From positions 1 to 64,000 of the forward strand of contig JALNYN010000006.1 in the NCBI GenBank assembly GCA_023229825.1: DNA of 64,000 bases. Reading direction: 5' to 3'. Shown piece by piece: positions 33,661 to 40,740 of the stretch. The position numbers and the translations under genes are program-made. How positions within the stretch are numbered: the first letter of the stretch is position 1; every line of letters starts with the position of its first letter. Source of the DNA: Minisyncoccota bacterium. GTDB taxonomy: Bacteria; Patescibacteriota; Minisyncoccia; Phycocordibacterales; CAIJYI01. The notes beneath the pieces were generated by a model that made no database searches, was not told the origin of the DNA, and saw nothing but the letters and a program-made list of their open reading frames with translations.

Positions 33661-35187
33661 CTACATTAAATCTGAATTAGCAAAAATATCAACCTCACTT
33701 GTTTTAGGAATCTTCGATATTTTCACTAACTTAGTTTTATTTATAAAGTTATTATTATTCAACAGACCCATTAAATCAATATCCGTTATGAAATGATTAC
33801 CAAAAATACTTTTTTTCTCTATTTGGGAAATGACACAACAAATCTTATCTTTATAGTTTTTTGTCTTATCTACCTTAAAAAGACTTCTTTGTAACCAAAT
33901 CTCATTATGACCAATATTGTTCATACTAAGAAGTTTCTCGTAAATACTATCGGAATAATATTTTTGTTGCTTTTTATCTAGTTTTGGCAATAAATTAAAT
34001 AGACTCACACAAACAACAGCAAAACACCTTGGGTTATTTGAAACTATATTAAGTAGAATGGTTATAAGAAGTTCAACCTCTCTTTTGTACCACTTCTTCT
34101 TTTTTTCATAAAATTTTCTCTGATTAAAATGTTGAAGCATTTTTAAAATAAAACCGGAGTTAGGATACGATTTTGAAATATTTAGAACATCCAGCAAAAG
34201 CCTTTTAAGCTTATAAACATCTATCTCCTTATCTGTTCCGATATGATAAATTATGTTATCTAATTTATCTTTTTTAATGGACATCAGGGTTATGTCTTCG
34301 CCAATTTCTGTCTTGTTCGTATTTAATTTAAAATTGAAGTCAGTCAAAATTTCAGATAAAATTTTTATAATTTTCTCGTTATCATTTTGTTCTTTTGTAA
34401 AAATTCTGTAGTCATCACGATACCTTATAATTTCATATTCGGTAATTTTTTCACAGATTAATTTATCACCTAGTATCTTGTCGATATGAGTTAAGATAAT
34501 TTCGGCGATAAAATCCATTAACACACTACCCTGAGGAATACCATTAGTTTGCCCATTTTGAGTAGCACGCAACAAAAAATCTATATCATTTCCAACTAAT
34601 GGCAGATCCGTTTTTTTACCTTTTGTTTGAAAGTTGTTTTTTATATTATCCTTAGCAATTTTTTTTGTGTGCAAAGCCCACGCAATGGAATGAGTATAAA
34701 CTGAAGGATAACAATCCGCGATATCAAGTTTTGATATATATTTAAATTTTAGTGATTTCTTAATGCTGTCTTTTTCGATCTCTTCTAAATATGAAAGTAT
34801 TTGAGTCATTTTTTGTTTTTTGTGACTTTTCTGTTTTTTAAAAATTTGACAATATTTTAACTTATCAACTTTGTTTTCTTGAAAATGTTTTTGAATAAGT
34901 TGCCAGTTACCCACAATGACATCAACCAGTTTAAGATAAATAATTGGATGTATGAGCTGAAATTTTCTCCACGCATATCTACCGTCTTTATTGTTGTAAA
35001 TAAAGTATGAAGTCGTGTCTCCTTGGGCATTTAAAATATTAAATCCTACCTTAAATTTACTAATTTCTTTTAAGAATTTTTTGAAATCAAAATACTCTGG
35101 TAAATCTAAATTGCAATAAGATTCAGACTCAAGAAAAAATCTTTTTGCTTCATCTTTAGTTAAATTTATAATAGGTTCTCTTTTCAT
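33661..35187 (-). CDS. Reverse transcriptase of the UG/Abi (defence) type
   Basis: About 508 residues from the ATG of MKREPIINL (35187); a TTG six codons upstream is less likely. The polymerase core is intact: motif A KLDIADCYPSVYTHSIAWAL (Asp about 155), motif B GIPQGSVLMDFIAE, and catalytic RYRDDYRIF (Asp pair about 258-259). The THSIAWALHTK phrase and a DDYRIF box instead of YADD set it apart from group II intron, retron and diversity-generating enzymes and match UG/Abi enzymes, many of which are DRT anti-phage systems. The C-terminal 200 residues are helical, as the alpha-repeat domains of that class. No maturase, HNH or template repeat is nearby. Confidence 0.88.
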   Translation of the reverse strand: MKREPIINLTKDEAKRFFLESESYCNLDLPEYFDFKKFLKEISKFKVGFNILNAQGDTTSYFIYNNKDGRYAWRKFQLIHPIIYLKLVDVIVGNWQLIQKHFQENKVDKLKYCQIFKKQKSHKKQKMTQILSYLEEIEKDSIKKSLKFKYISKLDIADCYPSVYTHSIAWALHTKKIAKDNIKNNFQTKGKKTDLPLVGNDIDFLLRATQNGQTNGIPQGSVLMDFIAEIILTHIDKILGDKLICEKITEYEIIRYRDDYRIFTKEQNDNEKIIKILSEILTDFNFKLNTNKTEIGEDITLMSIKKDKLDNIIYHIGTDKEIDVYKLKRLLLDVLNISKSYPNSGFILKMLQHFNQRKFYEKKKKWYKREVELLITILLNIVSNNPRCFAVVCVSLFNLLPKLDKKQQKYYSDSIYEKLLSMNNIGHNEIWLQRSLFKVDKTKNYKDKICCVISQIEKKSIFGNHFITDIDLMGLLNNNNFINKTKLVKISKIPKTSEVDIFANSDLM

Positions 35188-35274
35188 GGCTGAAATTGGG
35201 TTCAAACATTATTTATTTAAGAAATCCGAAACAGACACTTAATTCTTTTAAAATCCGTACTCTACTAATTTACG

Positions 35275-35319
35275 AAAAAATCGCCTTGCAAAAGGGTCTC
35301 CTTTGCAAGGCGATTTTTT
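35275..35319 (-). terminator. Terminator between tRNA-Gln and reverse transcriptase cassette
   Basis: Long stem AAAAAATCGCCTTGCAAA / TTTGCAAGGCGATTTTTT, 8-base loop. It follows the tRNA on the minus strand, so the cassette downstream needs its own promoter within 35188-35274. Confidence 0.9.
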
Positions 35320-35324
35320 GCGTG

Positions 35325-35395
35325 CTGCGGGACTTGGATTCGAACCAAGATGACGACTTTCAGAGAGTCGCATCCTACCATTAGATGATCCCGCA
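35325..35395 (-). tRNA. tRNA-Gln (CTG)
   Basis: Cloverleaf with acceptor TGCGGGA / TCCCGCA (U1-A72, usual for tRNA-Gln), T arm CTTGG-TTCGAAT-CCAAG, anticodon arm CGACT-CTCTGAA-AGTCG giving CTG. Discriminator G; the CCA tail is not encoded. Its 3' end faces the reverse transcriptase cassette. Confidence 0.96.
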
Positions 35396-35402
35396 ATTTA
35401 TT

Positions 35403-35587
35403 AACTGATGACGATGACTTATGACAAAAAAAACGATGAACTGATAACTACAGACCTTCTGACACTCTTGAACAACGATCGCTACACCAAGGACAGTCCT
35501 TTCCCCGTCGCTCACCGCTCCTCCTTAAGGACTGTCCTTGTTTCCGCTCAGTGCTTATTCCGATTCCGTTTAACTGATGACGATGAC
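35403..35587. repeat. Direct and inverted repeats beside tRNA-Gln
   Basis: AACTGATGACGATGAC occurs at 35403-35418 and 35572-35587. Between them lies a 14-base inverted repeat, CAAGGACAGTCCTT (35488-35501) and AAGGACTGTCCTTG (35527-35540). No gene is visible in 35396-35848. Confidence 0.75.
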
Positions 35588-35655
35588 ACGAACGATTACG
35601 ATGACAACAGAATAGCAGATTTTTGGGAAAAAAGCGAGAGGCGTTCCCATTTTCA

Positions 35656-35809
35656 TAGGACTTTCGCACTTGGATGACCCTCCTTCGCTAAAGCTACGGA
35701 AGGGCAAGGATTCGCCGCCAAAATCGAGAAACGGAGCAAGGCGTACATTGGTACGTCGACGCGAGTATCGCAGATTTTGGCAAGCAGATCGCCGAGTGCG
35801 TAAGTCCTA
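35656..35809. mobile_element. 154-bp TIR-bounded element (MITE-like)
   Basis: Terminal inverted repeats TAGGACTTTCGCACTTGG (left) and CCGAGTGCGTAAGTCCTA (right) match at 16 of 18 bases. An inner inverted pair, GCCAAAATC / GATTTTGGC, and the dispersed motif CTTCGCTAAAGCTACGGAAGG lie inside. The element codes for nothing. Both ends start with TA, which would fit a TA target duplication of the IS630/mariner kind; this is inference. Confidence 0.7.
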
Positions 35810-35810
35810 T

Positions 35811-35843
35811 AAAAAAAGGCTCCCGCATAATGCGAGAGCCTGC
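35811..35843 (-). terminator. Terminator after M18 aminopeptidase
   Basis: Minus strand stem GGCTCTCGCA / TGCGGGAGCC followed by TTTTTTT. Confidence 0.9.
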
Positions 35844-35848
35844 AATGG

Positions 35849-37162
35849 CTATTCGTCGAAAATTTCGACTACTTCTCTTCCCCGCGAATAAAATGTTTTG
35901 AGCACTTTATACATGGCGTAAATATCGTTTACTCCGGCTTGTTCGCGGATGCTGTGCATCGCCCATTGCGGGGTTCCGACGTCGACGGTCAAAATGCCGA
36001 CCTTCGGAGCGACGATCGATCCGATGGTGGAACCGCATGACATGTCTGACCGATTCACGTAATTCTGATATTCCACACGGGCGATGTCGCATAAATTCGC
36101 GAAGATCGCAGCGGAATGATCACTGGTTGCGTAACGCAAATTCGCGTTGTATTTGATCACCGGACCGCCGCCGATACGAGGTGCGTGCCGCGCTTCATAT
36201 TTTGCAGAGTGGTTCGGCAATACGGCATGCGCGTTATCGCAGGATATGAGGAATGATCTTGCTATGATGCTTTCAAAATATCCTTTGCCGTTCATTTGAT
36301 ACATGCGCGACAGTGCATCGCCAAGAAATGATCCTGCGGCGCCTTGCGCGGATGCGCTTCCCACTTCCTCATGATCCCAAAAGGCGGCGACGACGGTCGT
36401 TTCCGGATCTTTGGTGTCGATGATCGCGGAAAGAGCCTGATAGACGGAATCCAGATTATCCAGCCGTCCGACGCGGACGAATTCTTCATTCATTCCTGCG
36501 AGAGTGCCCAGCTGGGTATCGCAGAGGGATAAGCAAAACGAAATGACTTCTTCCCCGGGTGCGAAAAGGTCATAGAGATCACGAAGCTCAACGCCTTCCA
36601 ACCCGATAGTGGCGGGCAGATCGGTTTGATTATTGATCGCGCCGTTCTCATTCACATCGCGTTGGAGATGAACTGCCAAACCGGAAATGCTGCCGATCGG
36701 TCCGATATCCCGCAGATCGACAAGACGAGAAAACAGCTTTCCATCCTTTCGAACAACCACGCGGCCTGCAATAGCGAGATCGCGGTCGAGCCACGTCCTC
36801 CAGACGCCGCCGCCATACGGTTCGACGCCGAGCTGCGCGCACCCGTGATGATCGTAAAGCGCGTTCGGTTTTAATCGCAAGGTCGGGCTGTCGGTATGGG
36901 CGCCGATGATCTTAAAGCCCGTTCTTTCCAGAATGTCTTCTCCGACGATAAAAGCGATGAGCGAACTGCCGCCGCGCGTCACGTAATATTTTTCGCGGCT
37001 TCGAAGTACCGGCCATGGAGCCGTTTCTCTGAGTTCGCGAAAACCTGCGGATAGAAGCCGCGCTTTCGCTTCTCGGACGGCATGAAATGGCGTGGGAGAG
37101 CTGTCGATAAATCGCAGCAAACCTTCAGCGAATGCTTTTTCTTTTGAAATTTCAATGTCCAT
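35849..37162 (-). CDS. M18-family aspartyl aminopeptidase
   Basis: A 437-residue di-zinc aminopeptidase of the PepC/ApeB M18 family, which removes N-terminal acidic or other residues from peptides in the cytoplasm. The metal and catalytic landmarks are all visible: IIGAHTDSP (His, Asp), FWDHEEVGS (catalytic Glu, metal Glu), LISCDNAHAV (Asp) and YATSDHSA (His). The opening SSPTPFHAV is also typical. The start is fixed by the ribosome site AAAGGAGGA five bases before the ATG. Useful to a host-dependent cell that recycles peptides. Confidence 0.95.
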   Translation of the reverse strand: MDIEISKEKAFAEGLLRFIDSSPTPFHAVREAKARLLSAGFRELRETAPWPVLRSREKYYVTRGGSSLIAFIVGEDILERTGFKIIGAHTDSPTLRLKPNALYDHHGCAQLGVEPYGGGVWRTWLDRDLAIAGRVVVRKDGKLFSRLVDLRDIGPIGSISGLAVHLQRDVNENGAINNQTDLPATIGLEGVELRDLYDLFAPGEEVISFCLSLCDTQLGTLAGMNEEFVRVGRLDNLDSVYQALSAIIDTKDPETTVVAAFWDHEEVGSASAQGAAGSFLGDALSRMYQMNGKGYFESIIARSFLISCDNAHAVLPNHSAKYEARHAPRIGGGPVIKYNANLRYATSDHSAAIFANLCDIARVEYQNYVNRSDMSCGSTIGSIVAPKVGILTVDVGTPQWAMHSIREQAGVNDIYAMYKVLKTFYSRGREVVEIFDE

Positions 37163-37254
37163 ACGTTCCTCCTTTGGAACTATTTTGAGTGTGTTATTCT
37201 GACCTAGTCATAACATAAAGATTTGATGAAGGCAATTATATAAAACGAGGATTT

Positions 37255-37298
37255 ATGATATCCTCCAGCGGGAGGATCCGCCCGCTGGAGGATATCAT
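37255..37298. repeat. Perfect inverted repeat ATGATATCCTCCAGCGGG
   Basis: Arms of 18 bases (37255-37272 and 37281-37298) around the loop AGGATCCG. The core TCCTCCAGCGGG-AGGATCCG-CCCGCTGG recurs exactly at 39079-39106, and shorter CCGCCAGCTGGCGG forms occur at 17391-17405 and 61885-61899. Confidence 0.9.
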
Positions 37299-37301
37299 GG
37301 T

Positions 37302-37421
37302 CGCCGGAGCGGGGTTGCACCCCGCTCCGAAACATTTGTATGAAATCACGTTTTTTCGATAACACTAATTATAGTAAGATATTCCAAACGTTTCGGTTCG
37401 GGGTGCAACCCCGAACCGGCG
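37302..37421. repeat. REPIN-like 120-bp doublet, copy 1
   Basis: Two inverted REP units. Left: CGCCGGAGCGGGGTTGCACC then CCGCTCCGAAAC; the right unit read on the other strand is CGCCGGTTCGGGGTTGCACC then CCGAACCGAAAC. Each unit forms its own hairpin, and about 45 bases separate them. Copy 2 at 55064-55183 has the same length and order. Confidence 0.88.
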
Positions 37422-37541
37422 CACGAAAACGCACCCCCTCCCAACCTCCCCCTCTGAAGAGGTGGAGGGGCACGACAACTAAAAATCCAACCCTAAAAAT
37501 GGGCATTTTTTAGGTTATTCACACAAAATTAACTAAATATC

Positions 37542-37586
37542 TTGCTTTTTATATTAAAAAAGAGTATAATTAACTTAATTAAGTTA
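37542..37586 (+). promoter_or_regulatory. glnA promoter with palindromic operator
   Basis: TTGCTT (37542), 17-base spacer, TATAAT (37565). The next 16 bases are the perfect palindrome TAACTTAATTAAGTTA (37571-37586), covering the predicted start point; a likely repressor site. The ATG follows about 27 bases later. Confidence 0.7.
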
Positions 37587-37612
37587 TTATTTATTTTATA
37601 AACATAAAATAT

Positions 37613-39061
37613 ATGGCAAAAGACACCATTTTACCATCTACGGGGCTAAAAAACTTCCTTGAGATCACCTATGATACCTTGGAAGAAATGAACCTTCGAG
37701 CGGCGGAACGGGCTGAAAAAGAGTCGCCGGAAGATCTTGAGAAAGAATATCGCGAATATCTCACGAAGGAAAAACGTTTGAAAGCGGTGACGCTCTGTTT
37801 CTCCGACATCGAGGGCCGTTTTCATATGCTCGATTATGACAAGCAGTATTTTCTCGGCGCTGCGGATAATCTTACTTTCGACGGCTCTTCGATCAAAGGT
37901 TTTACCGCACAGCAAGAATCCGATCTTCGTCTCGCCGTTGATTGGACGAGCATTCTTTGGCTCCCTTCCGATGTATTCGGACCGGGAAAAGTGATCATGT
38001 TCGCCAGCGTTTTGAATCGCGACAAAACACCGTACGAATCCGATTTTCGTTCGCGATTGGAACACCTCGTCGAAGACTTGAAAAAGAAAGGATTGACCGC
38101 ATATCTCGCGGCAGAGGTCGAAGGTTTCCTCGTTGACGGATTGAATGCTGAACAGAATTTCAGCGAAGAGAACGGGTTCAAAATTATTTCGACCGGCGGT
38201 TACTTCCATTCCCTTCCGAAAGACCGATTGAAAATGTTTATCGACGCCGCAGCGGAAGCTCAAAGAGCGATGGGTTTTCAGAATGAAAAAGATCATCCGG
38301 AAGTCGCACCGTCACAGTTCGAACTTTGTTTCTCGTACGCTAATGTCGTGCGCGCCTGCGATCGCATTCAGCTCTACAAACTTATCTGCCGCCAGATCGC
38401 CGCGAATATGGGAATGACCGCGACCTTCCTTCCAAAACCGGTATCCGGCATCAACGGCTCAGGCATGCACATGAATCTTTCTTTTGCGAAGGGCGGCGAA
38501 AATATTTTTTACAAAAAAGACGGCGAGGACGGACTCTCCCCTTTCGCATGGGACATCATTTCGCGCATACTCAATCATGCGCCCGAGCTTTCTCTCGTTC
38601 TTAATTCGAGCGTAAATGCGTATCGCCGGCTTGACCCGCACTTTGAAGCGCCGAATCAGATCAAAGTTTCTTCGGTGGACCGCGGAAGCATGATCAGAAT
38701 TCCCGCCGGAAACAAAAAGACCGCCCGCATCGAAGTGCGATCAGTCGCCCCTGACGCGAATCCGTACATCGCAACCTTTGCGATCCTAAAAACGGCACTC
38801 GAAGGCGAACCGCTCAAAAAGGATGAAAGCAAACGCGACCGCCTGCGCTATCTGCCGGGCAACATCAACGACGCAATAAAATTGTACAAAGCAAGCGATT
38901 TCCTGAAAGGCGTCATGGGCGAAGGAGCTCACGAAAAATACGTAAAATTCAAACAGGATGCCGCCGACCGCAGCCCGAAAGAACTCGGCGCGATCGTCAA
39001 AACCAGCGAAGTGGTCTATCACCACGAGATCACGAATCAGATGCTGTGGAATAAATTTTAG
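37613..39061 (+). CDS. glnA: Glutamine synthetase, type I
   Basis: A 482-residue cytoplasmic enzyme that makes glutamine from glutamate, ammonia and ATP. The beta-grasp signature FDGSSIKGF, the metal glutamates in AAEVEGFL and HPEVAPSQFEL, the catalytic-site His in SGINGSGMHMN and the NSSVNAYRRL substrate loop are all present. The usual adenylylation-site phrase NLYDLPPEE is absent (LRYLPGNINDA stands at that place), so adenylylation control is unlikely. A palindromic operator overlaps its promoter, pointing to transcriptional control. It stands alone and has a strong terminator. Confidence 0.95.
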   Translation: MAKDTILPSTGLKNFLEITYDTLEEMNLRAAERAEKESPEDLEKEYREYLTKEKRLKAVTLCFSDIEGRFHMLDYDKQYFLGAADNLTFDGSSIKGFTAQQESDLRLAVDWTSILWLPSDVFGPGKVIMFASVLNRDKTPYESDFRSRLEHLVEDLKKKGLTAYLAAEVEGFLVDGLNAEQNFSEENGFKIISTGGYFHSLPKDRLKMFIDAAAEAQRAMGFQNEKDHPEVAPSQFELCFSYANVVRACDRIQLYKLICRQIAANMGMTATFLPKPVSGINGSGMHMNLSFAKGGENIFYKKDGEDGLSPFAWDIISRILNHAPELSLVLNSSVNAYRRLDPHFEAPNQIKVSSVDRGSMIRIPAGNKKTARIEVRSVAPDANPYIATFAILKTALEGEPLKKDESKRDRLRYLPGNINDAIKLYKASDFLKGVMGEGAHEKYVKFKQDAADRSPKELGAIVKTSEVVYHHEITNQMLWNKF

Positions 39062-39139
39062 ACGAGTTTTTAGTTTTTTCCTCCAGCGGGAGGATCCGCC
39101 CGCTGGCGGAAGGTTATAGCTTATAGCTTCACGAAAAAC

Positions 39140-39177
39140 AACAAAAAAGTTTCGACTCGTGTCGAAACTTTTTTGTT
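39140..39177 (+). terminator. Terminator after glnA
   Basis: Stem AACAAAAAAGTTTCGAC / GTCGAAACTTTTTTGTT, loop TCGT. Symmetric, so probably also active on the minus strand for tRNA-Thr. Confidence 0.92.
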
Positions 39178-39226
39178 ATTCGCTAAAACCCGAAGGCCTG
39201 CCCTGCGTAGCTTTAGCGAAGCAGGG

Positions 39227-39299
39227 AGCCTGGTCACAGGATTGAACTGTGGACCTCGTCATTACCAATGACGTGCTCTACCAACTGAGCTAACCAGGC
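39227..39299 (-). tRNA. tRNA-Thr (GGT)
   Basis: Acceptor GCCTGGT / ACCAGGC, T arm CACAG-TTCAATC-CTGTG, anticodon arm CGTCA-TTGGTAA-TGACG. No encoded CCA. A 12-base copy of its 5' region (AGCTAACCAGGC on the plus strand) recurs at 39342-39353. Confidence 0.96.
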
Positions 39300-39359
39300 A
39301 ATTTCCAATGTGTTTTGTTTTTCTGTCTAATCAGCCAAAACAGCTAACCAGGCGAGTTA

Positions 39360-39437
39360 CGAGTATCAGGGTTTAGTATCAGTATCAGGGAACGACGAAC
39401 GCGTTTATCCCTGATACTGATACTTATTCCTGATACT
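39360..39437. repeat. GATACT repeats forming a long hairpin
   Basis: AGTATCAGGG, AGTATCAGTATCAGGGA and their complements TCCCTGATACTGATACT and CCTGATACT are arranged as an inverted repeat around ACGACGAACGCGTTTA. Related single copies lie at 45303-45337, 57489-57520 and 61996-62030. Confidence 0.85.
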
Positions 39438-39463
39438 GCGTATAATATATCTTATTTTTTTAG

Positions 39464-39500
39464 AAAAAGAAAGGGGTACAGTCATGTGAACTGTACCCCC
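39464..39500 (-). terminator. Terminator after GGDEF gene
   Basis: Minus strand stem GGGGTACAGT / ACTGTACCCC followed by TTTCTTTTTCT. Confidence 0.85.
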
Positions 39501-39508
39501 TTTATTAT

Positions 39509-40219
39509 TTACTCTTCACCTTGCAGGTTCGTCGCGACTCGGCTCATTTTACGGCGGTCTTTCCATACGAATGTGTTGGCATCTGCCTCATTGATGGCTT
39601 CTCTCACTTGATCTTCCGTCATTCCGGAATTCACCATTTTAACGGCGAATGAAAAGCTCACCTTACCGACTAAGTATGGAAAACGTCTGGCAATGAGTTC
39701 CTCAAAGTGGGTGCGCGCATCAAGCAAAGGCTTAGTTCCGGCTTCTTCGTTTTCCGTTCCTAAAAAAAGGAAAAGGAATTCATCGCCGCCCATTTGCCTG
39801 CGAACGATAAGGTCTTCGGGACGGCGGCGCCGATTGAGAATATTGGCCGCCTCTTCTATGATCTTATCTCCGACTTCATGCCCGTACGCTTTGTTGGCCC
39901 AAGCAACGCCATCCAAATCGACATAGCCTATGCAGTGCTTCGTCCCGCCGCGAGCGTGCTTCACCTTATTATAAATGGGGGTCAGCGGCGCAACCTTTTT
40001 CGTATCCTCGAATTTTTTCATCGCGGAAATACATTTGTTCTCGAAACCGATCATAAGTGGCAGCTTGGTCATCGGATCGAGCCCCTTTTCGGCGCATTGC
40101 AGGCGATATATTTCCAGATCCCGTTCAGCGAGCTTTTTGCGCAATGCAGCGTTCTCTTCGCTGAGGCGTTCAATTTCTTCCTTTTCTGAGCTGGAGAGCT
40201 CAGTACCTAACGATTTCAT
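39509..40219 (-). CDS. GGDEF-domain diguanylate cyclase
   Basis: A 236-residue soluble protein. An N-terminal coiled coil (about 8-45) precedes a GGDEF domain: the DPMTKLP start motif, VDLDGVAWANKAYGHEVGD with the metal Asp, and an intact MGGDEFLFLF active site. It should make cyclic di-GMP from GTP. The C-terminal FSFAVKMVNSGMTEDQVREA is the usual end of the domain. The start is supported by GGAGGT six bases upstream, and the promoter is of the strong TTGACA type. No PilZ receptor is visible in the window; an HD-domain protein is encoded at 55213. Confidence 0.9.
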   Translation of the reverse strand: MKSLGTELSSSEKEEIERLSEENAALRKKLAERDLEIYRLQCAEKGLDPMTKLPLMIGFENKCISAMKKFEDTKKVAPLTPIYNKVKHARGGTKHCIGYVDLDGVAWANKAYGHEVGDKIIEEAANILNRRRRPEDLIVRRQMGGDEFLFLFLGTENEEAGTKPLLDARTHFEELIARRFPYLVGKVSFSFAVKMVNSGMTEDQVREAINEADANTFVWKDRRKMSRVATNLQGEE

Positions 40220-40266
40220 TGTTTACCTCCGATAAAATATAATGAACAATTGGTTTAATTTATATA

Positions 40267-40295
40267 AATGTACTATATTTATTCATGTTTGTCAA
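40267..40295 (-). promoter_or_regulatory. Promoter of GGDEF gene
   Basis: Minus strand TTGACA, 17-base spacer, TACATT; the palindrome GTACTTTTTAGTAC lies just upstream (40302-40316). Confidence 0.72.
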
Positions 40296-40392
40296 CAACA
40301 ATGTACTAAAAAGTACGCGGATAGCTTGAAATATTCAATATTTTGCACATTTTTTGCTGGTCAAAGTGCTCTCTTTTTGTTTTAATGAAGAG

Positions 40393-40740
40393 ATGATAAC
40401 GCTCAAAAAAGACCCTACCCTTGCCGACCTGCAGGCGCATGTGAAATCGATCTGTGCCGAACGCGGGTGGGATAAAAATTCACATCTGGTCATTTTAAGC
40501 GGTCTCGTGGAGGAACTCGGCGAACTGACGCGCGCGATGAGGGATTACCGCGGAGAATGGGAACAAGGCGGAAAGGACAGCAAGAAAGGAGAGAAACATC
40601 ACCTTGAAGGAGAATTTGCCGATGTGCTGAATTATCTGCTCGACCTCTCGAATTATTTCGATGTGGACCTGGAAAAAGCATTCCGCGAAAAATGGAAGAT
40701 CAATGAGAACAGGAAATGGGGCGAAGGAGGAACATACTAA
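40393..40740 (+). CDS. MazG-like nucleotide pyrophosphohydrolase
   Basis: A 115-residue all-alpha NTP-PPase protein. It carries the metal-binding motif ExxE in VEELGELTRAM and the second half LEGEFADVLNYLLDLSNYF followed by EKWKINENRKW, typical of MazG-like house-cleaning enzymes that remove non-canonical or excess nucleotides. Start at ATG 40393 with GAAG just upstream; 13 more codons upstream are possible but lack the family. The next gene overlaps its end by 25 bases. Confidence 0.88.
   Translation: MITLKKDPTLADLQAHVKSICAERGWDKNSHLVILSGLVEELGELTRAMRDYRGEWEQGGKDSKKGEKHHLEGEFADVLNYLLDLSNYFDVDLEKAFREKWKINENRKWGEGGTY

Noticed and set aside
33661..35187. Diversity-generating retroelement or retron
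   Set aside because: The RT lacks the DGR and retron motif patterns, and no template/variable repeat pair or msr-msd-like structure was seen nearby.
35325..35395. tRNA-Gln as attachment site of an integrated RT island
   Set aside because: No copy of the tRNA 3' end was found at the far end of the cassette (31430-31550) and no integrase gene is present.
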